From Bacteriovoracaceae bacterium (lineage in GTDB: Bacteria > Bdellovibrionota > Bacteriovoracia > Bacteriovoracales > Bacteriovoracaceae), in assembly GCA_023701435.1 (NCBI GenBank), contig JAMPXB010000009.1, forward strand, positions 1 to 64,000: DNA of 64,000 bases, given 5' to 3'. The notes under the pieces were generated by a model, which was not told where the DNA came from, made no database searches, and worked only from the letters and a program-made list of their open reading frames with translations. This document shows, piece after piece, positions 41,600 to 49,763 of the stretch; position 1 is the stretch's first letter, and each line of letters begins with the position of its first letter. The translations under genes were made by a program, and so were the position numbers.

Positions 41600-43177
41600 A
41601 TGGCAAAAGAACTTGTGGTCAACCAGACGCACAGTGAGTCGCGTATTGCGCTCATTGAGAATGGTGAGATCTTGGACTTCCTTATTGAGCGACATTCCCC
41701 CAAAAATGAATCAGCTCCCATCGTTGGAAATATTTATTTAGGACGCGTTTTACGGGTCCTTCCTGGAATGCAATCGGCCTTTGTGGACATTGGTCAGGAG
41801 CGCGCCGCCTTCCTGTACGTGGACGATGCTTATCTTCCTACATTGGATGAGCAGCGTGAAATGCAAAGCCGAATTGAGACTACCGAATCCGCTTCCAAAC
41901 GTCTGGGCGAAGTCATCCCGGATGAATTTTCCACCCTAACAGAAACCGTCGACATGAAATTCCGTCCGGATGTAAAGATCCAGGATTTCCTGAAAGAGGG
42001 TGATGAAATTGTGGTTCAGATTGCCAAAGAACCAATTTCGACTAAAGGTCCGCGAGTTACCAGACATATTACTCTCGCCGGCCGTCACATCGTGTACATG
42101 CCATTTATTGAACACACCGGCGTCTCACGCAGGATTGAATCAGAAGAAGAAAGAAAGCGTCTCAAAGAAATTCTGGATTCGATACGTCCAGAAGGTGTTG
42201 GTGTTATTGCCCGCACAGTAGCTGAAACTCAAAGCTATAAAGTCCTCAAAAACGATTACAATAATCTGGTCAAAATCTGGAAAGATGTTCAGAAGAGAAT
42301 AGAAAAGGCCAAGGCTCCGGTAGAGCTTCATCAGGATCTGTCTTTCATCCAGCGTGCCCTGCGCGACATTATGGACGAGGACGTTGATAACTTGATCTCT
42401 GACTCGAAGGCAGCTGTTAAACAGATTGAAAAGTTCATTCAGAGATTTATTCCTCATCATAAAGCGAAGATTAAGTTTTATGACGGAGAAACGCCGATTT
42501 TTGAGCACTATGGGATTGATATTGAAATTGAGCGGGCTCTCTCAAATCAAGTCTTCTTAAAGTCCGGCGGCTCCATCAATATTGATCAGACTGAAGCTCT
42601 GGTTTCCATCGATGTGAACACCGGTAAATTTGTCGGTAAGAAAACGCTGGAAGAAACCATTCTTAAAACCAATCTGGAAGCGGTCAAAGAGATCGTTTAT
42701 CAACTTCGTTTGAGAAATTGCGGCGGTATTATCATTATCGATTTCATCGATATGGAAAAAGAAGAACATCGCTCTCAGGTGTATACCACCTTACTTGAGG
42801 CACTCAAAAAAGATCGTTCTAAAACCAACGTTCTTCCGATCTCAGGACTCGGCCTGGTGGAAATGACCAGAAAGAGAACCCGTGACACTTTAATTCGTAC
42901 CATGTGCGAGCCATGCCCTTATTGTGAAGGTGTAGGTAGAGTGAAATCAGTGGAGACTGTGAGCTTTGAAGTCATCAGAGAATTGCAAAAAGTGATGAAG
43001 CGCTCATCGACTTCAAAAATCACCATTTTTGCTCACCCTGAAGTCTGTGCCAAATTATCCTCAGAAGATTTTGGTATTATTGAAGTGCTGGAAGAGACTT
43101 ATAACAAGACTCTACTGGTGCGAGCGGATAATAACTATCATGCTGAACAGTATGAGATTTACGCTCCGGACGCTTAA
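41600..43177 (+). CDS. rng: Ribonuclease G/E family protein
   Basis: Endoribonuclease for rRNA maturation and mRNA decay. An S1 domain sits within residues 35-150 (GNIYLGRVLRVLPGMQSAFVDIG). The catalytic magnesium aspartates are in SIDVNTGKFVGKK and IIIDFIDM, and the zinc-link cysteines in CEPCPYCEGVGR. At 525 residues it lacks the long disordered scaffold of RNase E and is nearest RNase G, although it has a 50-residue insertion after the S1 start. It stands alone between nupC and a convergent lipoprotein gene. The leader hairpin suggests feedback control by its own cleavage activity, as known for rne. Confidence 0.94.
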   Translation: MAKELVVNQTHSESRIALIENGEILDFLIERHSPKNESAPIVGNIYLGRVLRVLPGMQSAFVDIGQERAAFLYVDDAYLPTLDEQREMQSRIETTESASKRLGEVIPDEFSTLTETVDMKFRPDVKIQDFLKEGDEIVVQIAKEPISTKGPRVTRHITLAGRHIVYMPFIEHTGVSRRIESEEERKRLKEILDSIRPEGVGVIARTVAETQSYKVLKNDYNNLVKIWKDVQKRIEKAKAPVELHQDLSFIQRALRDIMDEDVDNLISDSKAAVKQIEKFIQRFIPHHKAKIKFYDGETPIFEHYGIDIEIERALSNQVFLKSGGSINIDQTEALVSIDVNTGKFVGKKTLEETILKTNLEAVKEIVYQLRLRNCGGIIIIDFIDMEKEEHRSQVYTTLLEALKKDRSKTNVLPISGLGLVEMTRKRTRDTLIRTMCEPCPYCEGVGRVKSVETVSFEVIRELQKVMKRSSTSKITIFAHPEVCAKLSSEDFGIIEVLEETYNKTLLVRADNNYHAEQYEIYAPDA

Positions 43178-43190
43178 AGAAAAACAATTA

Positions 43191-43225
43191 TTGGATTGAG
43201 GAAGTCTCTGATTTCTTCAATCCAA
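43191..43225 (-). terminator. Terminator of the 43217 lipoprotein gene (possibly bidirectional)
   Basis: Stem 43191-43203/43213-43225 has 13 pairs including one wobble, with a 9-base loop. On the minus strand it is followed by TAATTGTTTTTCTTT, a good U-rich tail, and it begins at the lipoprotein stop codon. It may also stop rng transcription, though the plus-strand tail is not U-rich. Confidence 0.75.
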
Positions 43226-44173
43226 CAAATCTTGAATTAGTGATCTGATCTGTTCTTTTTTCTGATCCTGGGCCTTGTCATTTTTAGCTGAATTTTTTTC
43301 ATTAAAATCAATCTTCGAATAGGCCGAACTCAGTCTCTTCTCAAGTGACTTGTTCACGTTGATACTCTTTAAAAAGTTCCTGGCCTCCAGGGACGCTTCC
43401 AGATGTCTTTGAGCAGAGCTTTTAGTCGCATCATTGGATTTATCATAGGTTTCCGGCAAATCAATCGAACCCAGTCTTCCTCCAGTAATTTGGAAAATAA
43501 GGGCCTTGGCCTTTTGGCCCAAAGTCATGTCTCGTTTATCGGTAAGGTTTTTTAAGGCCATGGTAGCAGTGATATCTACTCGTGCCCTGATTAGTTCAAT
43601 CATGATCTCTCTATTAATACCACTGACCAACAGCTCTTCATGATCCTGTAGTTTCTCGTGTTGATGGTCTTTTAACAGGGCTTTCTTCATGAGATCATAA
43701 AAAGATTCACTAGAATCACCACTCTCATCCAAGGCCGCAGAAATAGCATAGAAAGACATATCCAATTTGTTGTCTTCATTCATGGGATTTAGTTTGTAAG
43801 GATTAATCTTCCAGAATAAATCACTGACTTTAAGGGAAAATTCGTTAACCGCCTTTGAATAGAGCGACTCAGATTTGTCCTTGTTTACCGCCAGCTGAAA
43901 ATCAAACGAGCCAAAATAATCAATAGCCGCACTCAGACGACTGCCCATTTCGGCTTCCTCTTCCATTAAAATCTGAAACTTTTCATCCCGCCTGTCGGTC
44001 GCTTCCTGGGAGATCTGCTCATATAGATGAGAAGTTATCTTTTGCTCAGTCTCGTTGCTCTGAGTATGAGTAACTTCCTCCGTGGACCTCTCTATGATCT
44101 GAACTTTCTTCTCTACCTTGGAGCAGGCGCTTGAGATCAATAAACAGGCGAGGATAAATGAGGACTTTTTCAT
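43217..44173 (-). CDS. Lipoprotein of unknown function
   Basis: A 318-residue protein with a lipoprotein signal (MKKSSFILACLLISSAC, acylated cysteine 17). The mature part is almost entirely helical and charged; no family is recognised. A central region (INPYKLNPMNEDNKLDMSFYAISAALDES, HEELLVSGINREIMIELIRARVDITATM) suggests a compact helical domain, followed by a flexible Lys/Asp-rich tail. It is monocistronic, convergent with rng and closed by a terminator. Confidence 0.8.
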   Translation of the reverse strand: MKKSSFILACLLISSACSKVEKKVQIIERSTEEVTHTQSNETEQKITSHLYEQISQEATDRRDEKFQILMEEEAEMGSRLSAAIDYFGSFDFQLAVNKDKSESLYSKAVNEFSLKVSDLFWKINPYKLNPMNEDNKLDMSFYAISAALDESGDSSESFYDLMKKALLKDHQHEKLQDHEELLVSGINREIMIELIRARVDITATMALKNLTDKRDMTLGQKAKALIFQITGGRLGSIDLPETYDKSNDATKSSAQRHLEASLEARNFLKSINVNKSLEKRLSSAYSKIDFNEKNSAKNDKAQDQKKEQIRSLIQDLLD

Positions 44174-44453
44174 AGAGGCTCCTTAATAGTTGAATAATAA
44201 AGGAGGCAGCCCAAGAAGGGGGTAGGGTGGATAAAGAAGACAGGGGTGTCAACTTTGTAGACGCTTCTGTAACTCCTTAAAATTTCGAAAGACCGACTAA
44301 TTAAATTAGCGCTGTGCGCGTTTTTGAATAATCAAAGAAAGATTGGACGAAAATAACCCCCCTGTGTTAACTTCCCCCCTGACATACATTTTACTTATTT
44401 CATTCTCGCTCATAGCAATAGTGTTATGGGCTTTTTATAATCCAGGAGGAAAT
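44174..44453. other. Divergent intergenic region upstream of the ribosomal-protein fusion
   Basis: A 280-base AT-rich region between the lipoprotein gene (minus) and the rpsF::rpsR gene (plus). It ends in a perfect SD, AGGAGG at 44444-44449. A TATAAT at 44436-44441 is too close to the SD to be the main -10. I see no convincing -35/-10 pair for the ribosomal operon; a short GCGC/GCGC hairpin with T5 lies near 44310-44330. Nothing here looks coding. Confidence 0.6.
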
Positions 44454-45068
44454 ATGATCTACGAAACGGCTTTCGTCGTTCGCCCGGACGCATCTGAGGA
44501 AGTTGTAACTTCCATCAAGAACTCCCTAGCTGAAACTTTCAAAGAGTACGGCGCAGAAGTTCTAGTTACTGATTCATGGGGAGTGAAGACTTTCGCTCAA
44601 CCAACTGAATCTGGCCTTAAGAAAGGCGCTTACCACTATTTCATGTACAAAGGTGCTGGCAACCTTAACGCTGAAATTGAGCGTCGTTTCCGCATTAATG
44701 AACACCTTGTTCGTCACTTGATCATCAAGCTTGGCGAAGACAAGCATCAAGATGAAATCGTTAAAGCTTACAAAAACCCTAATCACACTCAGGCTGCTGA
44801 AGTTGATGATGAAGGTGGATTCGGTGGCGACGATAAAGACAAGAAAATGCACTCTAAGCGCAAGTCTTGTTGGTTCTCTGCTAAGAAAACATCTCCAGAT
44901 TGGAAAGACCCTAAGTCTTATTCATGGCTAGTTAACGAGTTTGGAAAAATTTCTCCAGCTCGTATCACTGGTTTGACTCCGACTTTCCAGCGTCGTGCAA
45001 ACGAAGCTATTAAGCGCGGTCGTAACATGCTTCTTATCAGCTACCAGTCTAACGACACTGCTCGTTAA
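44454..45068 (+). CDS. rpsF-rpsR: Fused ribosomal proteins bS6 and bS18
   Basis: One uninterrupted 204-codon frame. Residues 1-105 are bS6 (MIYETAFVVRPDASEE, GVKTFAQPTESGLKKGAYHYFMYKG, INEHLVRHLII). Residues 106-131 form an acidic Gly/Asp-rich linker (EVDDEGGFGGDDKDKK). Residues 132-204 are bS18 (MHSKRKSCWFSAKK, GKISPARITGLTPTFQRRANEAIKRGRNM). I translated the whole span by eye and found no stop or frameshift. In other bacteria the two are separate genes whose products form a heterodimer on the 16S central domain. The start at 44454 has AGGAGG; a longer TTG-initiated frame would add a spurious membrane helix. Met132 (44847) could be a relic or alternative bS18 start but has no SD. Codon bias is that of a highly expressed gene, and rplI and dnaB follow as usual. 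Confidence 0.93.
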   Translation: MIYETAFVVRPDASEEVVTSIKNSLAETFKEYGAEVLVTDSWGVKTFAQPTESGLKKGAYHYFMYKGAGNLNAEIERRFRINEHLVRHLIIKLGEDKHQDEIVKAYKNPNHTQAAEVDDEGGFGGDDKDKKMHSKRKSCWFSAKKTSPDWKDPKSYSWLVNEFGKISPARITGLTPTFQRRANEAIKRGRNMLLISYQSNDTAR

Positions 45069-45087
45069 GCTAGGTTTATAAACTGGT

Positions 45088-46068
45088 ATGAATACTGAAG
45101 TGATGCAAACCCCACAATTAACGACAGGTAGATTGCTCCTCTTAGGCGCAGCTTCGGTCATTTTGTGTCTGAGTTTCATCATGGCAATATTCGCTCCATT
45201 TCCATTGGCCCTGGCAGTCATTCTTTATGGAAGGACTAAGGGGTATTTAACTGGCGTGGCAGGACTTATTTTAAGTTATGCTTTCGCAAGTTTGGTTTAT
45301 GGGGATTTCACGCTGCTTGGATTTTATTTTGGTGTAGTGATTTTCGGATTTGGAATTGCTGAAATCGTCCTAAGGGGAATTTCTCCTATTAAAGGCATGG
45401 TCAGTTTTGGATTGGGTTTTATCCTTCTCATGGCGGCCAGTTTTGGTTTTCTGATGAACAGTATGAACACCACACCTAAAGAATTTATCCTTCAGCAGAT
45501 AGAGAAGAGTTCGGATAAAATTGCCGAGCAGAAAAAAGTTGTTGAGCAGAGTGGAGACAAAGATTCCATTGAAGTTCTTCAGCTTCTGGACCGTCCTGAT
45601 TTGTTGGCCAAGGAATTGATTGAGTCTTTTCCAAGCTACTTCTTCATGGGTGTGTTTCTGATGCTCTGGTTTAATATGTTCATGGTTCTTAAAAGTCGTA
45701 GACTTTTATTTTCCGGACAAGATTATCCGCATTCTGAAAGAGAACTTCTGAACTTCAAGGTTCCCTTCGGATTTATTGTTGTCCTGGCCTTAGGGCTGGT
45801 GCTCGCTGTCTGGGGAGATATGTTGGGTTCAGGTGCTTATGAATCAATTGGACACACGATCATCTTTTGTCTTGGGATATTTTATTTCTTTCAAGGCTTT
45901 GGTGTTTTCAGTGCGATGTTGAACTTCTTGGGCATTGTAGGTTTCTTTCGTACATTGATCGTGATGATTACTATCTTTATGGCCAGTTACCTTATCGCAA
46001 TCGCCGGTTTATTTGATAATTGGTTTGATTTCAGAAAGTATTTTGTAAAACGTAAAACTGAAGATTAA
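45088..46068 (+). CDS. DUF2232 (YybS-like) membrane protein
   Basis: A 326-residue polytopic protein with about eight membrane helices and a charged central loop (QQIEKSSDKIAEQKKVVEQSGD). It occupies the position where many bacteria have a DUF2232 gene, between rpsR and rplI, and the N-terminal helices (FAPFPLALAVILYGRTKGYLTG) fit that family. Function is unknown; it may be an ECF-transporter S-component-like protein. 19 bases separate it from the fusion gene. Confidence 0.8.
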   Translation: MNTEVMQTPQLTTGRLLLLGAASVILCLSFIMAIFAPFPLALAVILYGRTKGYLTGVAGLILSYAFASLVYGDFTLLGFYFGVVIFGFGIAEIVLRGISPIKGMVSFGLGFILLMAASFGFLMNSMNTTPKEFILQQIEKSSDKIAEQKKVVEQSGDKDSIEVLQLLDRPDLLAKELIESFPSYFFMGVFLMLWFNMFMVLKSRRLLFSGQDYPHSERELLNFKVPFGFIVVLALGLVLAVWGDMLGSGAYESIGHTIIFCLGIFYFFQGFGVFSAMLNFLGIVGFFRTLIVMITIFMASYLIAIAGLFDNWFDFRKYFVKRKTED

Positions 46069-46084
46069 TTTTTAGGAGAACAAT

Positions 46085-46657
46085 ATGAAAGTCATCCTTA
46101 TAGAAAAGGTTAAGGCCTTAGGAACAATCGGGGAGATCGTTAACGTATCTGCCGGTTTCGCTCGTAACTATCTTTTCCCAAAGAAATTCGCCATTCTAGC
46201 TGACGATAAGAACGCAAACGTTCTTAAAGATAAGCAGAAAGCACTAGCTAAGAAAGTTGCTGCTGAGAAAGCAGAAGCTGAAGCAGCTAAGAAAAAAATC
46301 GAAGGCATCACTGTTGAGCTTATCAAGAAAGTTGGAGCTAACGGTCGTCTTTTTGGTGCTGTTACATCTCAAGAAATCGCTAAAGAACTTGAAAAGCAAG
46401 GCGTTTCTATTGAACGTCGTCTTCTTTCTTTTGACGGTTCAATTAAGTCCCTTGGGACTTATGACGTTAAAGCGAAGCTTTTCAATGACGTTGTAGCTAC
46501 ATTCAAACTTAAAGTTACTATGGACGCTGCTATGGCCGAGCAACTTAAGAAAGAACAAGCTGAAGCTCAAAAGCGTAACGCTGAGAAGAAAGCTAAAGCT
46601 GAAGCTGCTAAAGCTGAAGCCGCTGCTGCTGCTGAAGCTGCTGCAAACGAAGAGTAA
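46085..46657 (+). CDS. rplI: Ribosomal protein bL9 with extended C-terminus
   Basis: The N-terminal 23S-binding domain is standard (MKVILIEKVKALGTIGEIVNV, GFARNYLFPKKFAI), followed by the long connecting helix and the C-terminal domain (NGRLFGAVTSQEIA, GTYDVKAKLFNDVVATFKLKV). At 190 residues it exceeds the usual 148-150: about 40 extra residues form a Lys/Glu/Ala-rich helix (KAKAEAAKAEAAAAAEAAANEE). SD TAGGAG. A strong terminator follows. Confidence 0.97.
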   Translation: MKVILIEKVKALGTIGEIVNVSAGFARNYLFPKKFAILADDKNANVLKDKQKALAKKVAAEKAEAEAAKKKIEGITVELIKKVGANGRLFGAVTSQEIAKELEKQGVSIERRLLSFDGSIKSLGTYDVKAKLFNDVVATFKLKVTMDAAMAEQLKKEQAEAQKRNAEKKAKAEAAKAEAAAAAEAAANEE

Positions 46658-46673
46658 TTCTTTTCTCTTAATG

Positions 46674-46703
46674 AGACCGGAGAGTAATCTCCGGTCTTTT
46701 TTC
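46674..46703 (+). terminator. Intrinsic terminator after rplI
   Basis: AGACCGGAGA and TCTCCGGTCT form a perfect 10-bp stem with a GTAA tetraloop followed by TTTTTT. It ends the ribosomal operon just before dnaB, so dnaB depends on read-through or a promoter inside this region. Confidence 0.95.
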
Positions 46704-46726
46704 TTTTGAAGATCAAGGGGTCCATG

Positions 46727-48067
46727 ATGACCAATCCACAGAACGAACTTCCTCATGACATTGGCGCTGAAAAAGCACTTTTAGGGTGCTTACTCATCGA
46801 TAACTCCAGTTTCGATGAAATTTCCGATGTGAACCTTGAAGCGGGCGATTTCTATCACCCGCAATACGGCATTATCTTTCAGGCGATTAAAGACCTGCAC
46901 ATGGAGGCCATGCCGTTTGATATTGTTACCGTGGCTTCGAAGCTTAATGATCATGGAAAGCTTGAGAAGATCGGCGGCCAGACGGCCCTCATCACCATCT
47001 GTGATGAAATTGGTTCGGCGGCCAACGTTGAATATTATGCCCGTCTGATAAAGCAAAAAAGCATGTTGCGTGAAGTGGTCAGAACGGCCACCCGTATTAT
47101 GCAAACCGGCACCAATTTTTCTGGAAACGTTGAAGAGTTTCTCCAGGAAGTTGAGGCGAGCTTCTTTAAACTAACTGCTCAAACTAAAAACAATAAAATG
47201 GTTCCTCTAAAGCAAGCGCTTTATGAGAACTTAAAGGAACTCGAGAAACCGGCCCGCGCTAAAGGCGAGATCATGGGCGTTTCAACGGGCTTCCAATCTA
47301 TTGATAGAAGTCTTCTGGGACTTCAGCCAGGTCAGCTGGTGCTGATTGCTGCACGTCCAGGTATGGGTAAGACCGCCCTGGCCCTTAACTGGGCTGTAGC
47401 GGCGGCCAAACAAACCAATATGGCCGTGGCAGTATTTTCTTACGAGATGATGTACGCAGAACTTTCCATGCGTCTTCTGGCCTCTGAGGCCTGTGTTGAT
47501 GCACGAAAGCTTAAAACGAAGGAGTTCAATGAAATGGATCTCCGGAGTATTTCCAATGCCGTTCAGAAGCTCTCCAATTTAAAACTCTATATTAATGACT
47601 CAGGTGCCACGAACCTGATGGATATTCGTTCATACTGCAGAAAACTTAAGGCCGAGCAGGGGCTTGCCATGATTGTGGTGGATTACCTTCAGATCATGCC
47701 TATGCACGTAAAAAAGCAAAATCGTGAACAAGAAATTGCAGAGCTTTCTCGTGGATTCAAAATGCTCGCCAACGAACTGGAAATTCCAGTAGTGGCACTT
47801 TCTCAGCTTAACCGTACCGCTGCTTCCAGAACAGACCGACGACCTCAGCTGCAAGATTTGCGAGAGTCAGGTTCACTAGAGCAGGATGCCAACATTGTGT
47901 GCTTGATTCACCGGGAAGATTATTATGATGCCAATACCCCGAAGAAGGGTATTGCCGAAGTCATTATTGCTAAAAACCGAAACGGTGAACCAGGAACAGT
48001 AGAGTTATCGTGGATTGGTTCACAGACTAAGTTCGCCGATCTGGCCCCTGGCAAGACAGAGCAGTAA
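46727..48067 (+). CDS. dnaB: Replicative DNA helicase DnaB
   Basis: Hexameric 5'-3' helicase of the replisome. The N-terminal primase-interacting domain (DIGAEKALLGCLLIDNSSFDE) precedes the RecA-like core with Walker A ARPGMGKTALALNWA, the SYEM segment, Walker B MIVVDYLQIM, and SQLNR, LRESGSLEQDA, AKNRNG. About 446 residues. Two adjacent ATGs (46724, 46727) are possible; I prefer the second because AGGGG lies 6 bases upstream. No intein is present. The stop overlaps pabB as TAATG. Confidence 0.96.
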   Translation: MTNPQNELPHDIGAEKALLGCLLIDNSSFDEISDVNLEAGDFYHPQYGIIFQAIKDLHMEAMPFDIVTVASKLNDHGKLEKIGGQTALITICDEIGSAANVEYYARLIKQKSMLREVVRTATRIMQTGTNFSGNVEEFLQEVEASFFKLTAQTKNNKMVPLKQALYENLKELEKPARAKGEIMGVSTGFQSIDRSLLGLQPGQLVLIAARPGMGKTALALNWAVAAAKQTNMAVAVFSYEMMYAELSMRLLASEACVDARKLKTKEFNEMDLRSISNAVQKLSNLKLYINDSGATNLMDIRSYCRKLKAEQGLAMIVVDYLQIMPMHVKKQNREQEIAELSRGFKMLANELEIPVVALSQLNRTAASRTDRRPQLQDLRESGSLEQDANIVCLIHREDYYDANTPKKGIAEVIIAKNRNGEPGTVELSWIGSQTKFADLAPGKTEQ

Positions 48068-49227
48068 TGATCTTTTCAAAGTTCAAGTGGAATGAATCAT
48101 CTCTTCTTGAATTAACGAAGCCCAAAAAAGCTTATATCTATTACCGCACAACCAGACTAAACCTGCTGACAGGATTTCCTGAAGTGTATCACCTGGATCT
48201 TTTTTTAAAGCATCTGGATGAAATGAAGGTTCAGGACAAGGTTGATCATCCGACAGTCTTTCATTTTTATTATGAAATGGGACTCATCCTTAAAGGTTTG
48301 GGTCATACAGTTGATGAGAATGCGCCCATAGCTATTGAGCTTGAGTACGAGAAGAAAAGCTTCAAGAAAATTCCTAAGTCTCGACTTAAAAACATTCATC
48401 TAAAATCACTTGAACGGCCTTCATGGACCGAATATAAGGAAGCGTTTAACCGTATTCAGGAACACCTGTTAAACGGAAATTGTTATCAGGTTAATCTCAC
48501 TTACCCTTTTGAATTTATGACGGAAGAAGCATTGGATCCGAGGGATATTTGTGACTTCTTTTTTTCCCGAAAGGGAGTGGGCAGTTACGGTCATGCGACT
48601 TTCCTCGGCGATGAAATGATTCTTAGTAATTCTCCTGAATGTTTATTTCAGTACAATAAAAATGAAATTAAAACGATGCCGATTAAAGGCACGGTTCAAA
48701 TTGGCAAAAGTTGGAAAAAAGAGTGGCAACAGATGTTGGGCGACGCCAAAGAAGAAGGTGAGCTCAACATGATTACTGATCTTCTTAAAAATGATCTGAA
48801 TAAACTGGAATCTCCGCGGGCCAAGGTTTTGAAGGCCCGATCTCCCTTGGTTGTCCCCGGACTCTTGCATCAATGCTCACTGCTTTCAGTAAAACTTGAT
48901 TCTCCTATATCGCTTTTAAAAACGATGGAAAGTTTATTTCCAGGAGGCAGCATCACAGGTGCTCCCAAGAAGAGAGTGATGGAGATTATCCAGGAAGTAG
49001 AGTGCTACTCGCGAGGTATTTATACGGGCTCGACACTCCTTTGTTTAGGTGAGCGGAAGATTGCCAATATCAATATCAGAACGGCTACTTTATCTATTGG
49101 GGAGAAGCAGTGGCGCTATGGAGCTGGTGGAGGCATTACGTTACTTTCTAAGGCACCGAGTGAATATCAGGAGATGGAAGCGAAGGTTGCGAGCTTTCTA
49201 ACATTGCTAAAGACCCCAGGATATTAG
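48067..49227 (+). CDS. pabB: Aminodeoxychorismate synthase component I
   Basis: Chorismate-binding enzyme that, with an amidotransferase, makes 4-amino-4-deoxychorismate for folate. Motifs include NGNCYQVNLTYPFEF, SNSPECLF and FPGGSITGAPK. The PIKGT motif with Lys207 marks PabB, whereas anthranilate synthase has PIAGT. At 386 residues it has a shortened N-terminal domain. No pabA or pabC is adjacent, so its partner must be elsewhere. It is coupled to dnaB by a one-base overlap. Confidence 0.9.
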   Translation: MIFSKFKWNESSLLELTKPKKAYIYYRTTRLNLLTGFPEVYHLDLFLKHLDEMKVQDKVDHPTVFHFYYEMGLILKGLGHTVDENAPIAIELEYEKKSFKKIPKSRLKNIHLKSLERPSWTEYKEAFNRIQEHLLNGNCYQVNLTYPFEFMTEEALDPRDICDFFFSRKGVGSYGHATFLGDEMILSNSPECLFQYNKNEIKTMPIKGTVQIGKSWKKEWQQMLGDAKEEGELNMITDLLKNDLNKLESPRAKVLKARSPLVVPGLLHQCSLLSVKLDSPISLLKTMESLFPGGSITGAPKKRVMEIIQEVECYSRGIYTGSTLLCLGERKIANINIRTATLSIGEKQWRYGAGGGITLLSKAPSEYQEMEAKVASFLTLLKTPGY

Positions 49228-49309
49228 TCGGAAATAGAGTAATTACATTCACTTGAAGTATTTTTCTCAAGAATAACCTAACATCATCTTACATCTACTG
49301 TCCACTTCA

Positions 49310-49329
49310 TTGACTTTTATTTTAGTCAA
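49310..49329. promoter_or_regulatory. Palindromic site upstream of the small HTH-like gene
   Basis: TTGACT and AGTCAA are perfect 6-bp inverted repeats 8 bases apart. The left arm is also a good -35 (five of six) with a weak TACGCT 18 bases further, so the site may be an operator overlapping the promoter of the 49395 gene. Confidence 0.45.
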
Positions 49330-49394
49330 AAGATACGCTTTCAAACACAAAAGCTACTAAATGGATTTAGAGCAAAATGTTCAAGGAGCACAGA

Positions 49395-49604
49395 ATGACA
49401 ACAACTCTACCCACGAAGGGTCAAGAAGAGAAAAACGGGAAAGTAAGTCTCGAAATGCTGGCCAAGATGACCGGTTTTCCTGTTGAAATGATTAAAGAAG
49501 AAATCTTCAAAGGGGAAGGGGACGATCAGGTTTCCATGGATGAACTCCGTTCCGCTATGCTTTCTTATATTGATTCCACCATGCTAATTGAAGACCAAAA
49601 ATAG
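49395..49604 (+). CDS. Small HTH-like protein, monocistronic
   Basis: A 69-residue soluble protein. The core KVSLEMLAKMTGFPVEMIKEEIF has the rhythm of a MerR/excisionase-type helix-turn-helix, followed by an acidic helix (SMDELRSAMLSYIDST). The ATG at 49395 has AAGGAG 6 bases upstream; a longer frame adds six residues and lacks an SD. It sits alone between a palindromic promoter site and a very strong terminator. No family recognised; a small DNA-binding regulator is the best guess. Confidence 0.75.
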   Translation: MTTTLPTKGQEEKNGKVSLEMLAKMTGFPVEMIKEEIFKGEGDDQVSMDELRSAMLSYIDSTMLIEDQK

Positions 49605-49634
49605 AAAAAACCCCCGCCACGACGGGGGTTTTTT
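49605..49634 (+). terminator. Strong intrinsic terminator after the small HTH-like gene
   Basis: AAAAAACCCCCG and CGGGGGTTTTTT form a 12-bp stem with a 6-base loop, starting one base after the stop codon. Its A-tract/T-tract symmetry makes it potentially bidirectional. Confidence 0.95.
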
Positions 49635-49698
49635 ATTTTCTGACAACGCTTCTCAAATTATTTAAGCCCGATCATTATTCTCCAGTAAAACCAAATAT

Positions 49699-49725
49699 TT
49701 AAGTTCATTTCTAAGATTCCGATAC
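49699..49725 (+). promoter_or_regulatory. Candidate sigma-28 (FliA) promoter of motAB
   Basis: TTAAGTTC, 11 bases, TCCGATAC matches TAAAGTTT-N11-GCCGATAA at six of eight bases in each element with exact spacing, about 30 bases upstream of the motA ATG. motAB is a classic FliA target, which supports the call. Confidence 0.6.
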
Positions 49726-49763
49726 TTTATCCATACAGACTCTTTTTTGTTCAAGGGTGATCT

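Noticed and set aside
44436..44441. TATAAT as the -10 box of the ribosomal operon
   Set aside because: It lies two bases before the Shine-Dalgarno sequence, so a start from it would remove the SD, and no -35 lies at the right distance.
44343..44453. N-terminal extension of the bS6-bS18 frame with a membrane helix (TTG at 44343)
   Set aside because: The perfect AGGAGG directly before the ATG at 44454 and the normal bS6 N-terminus show that translation begins there; the extension is untranslated leader.
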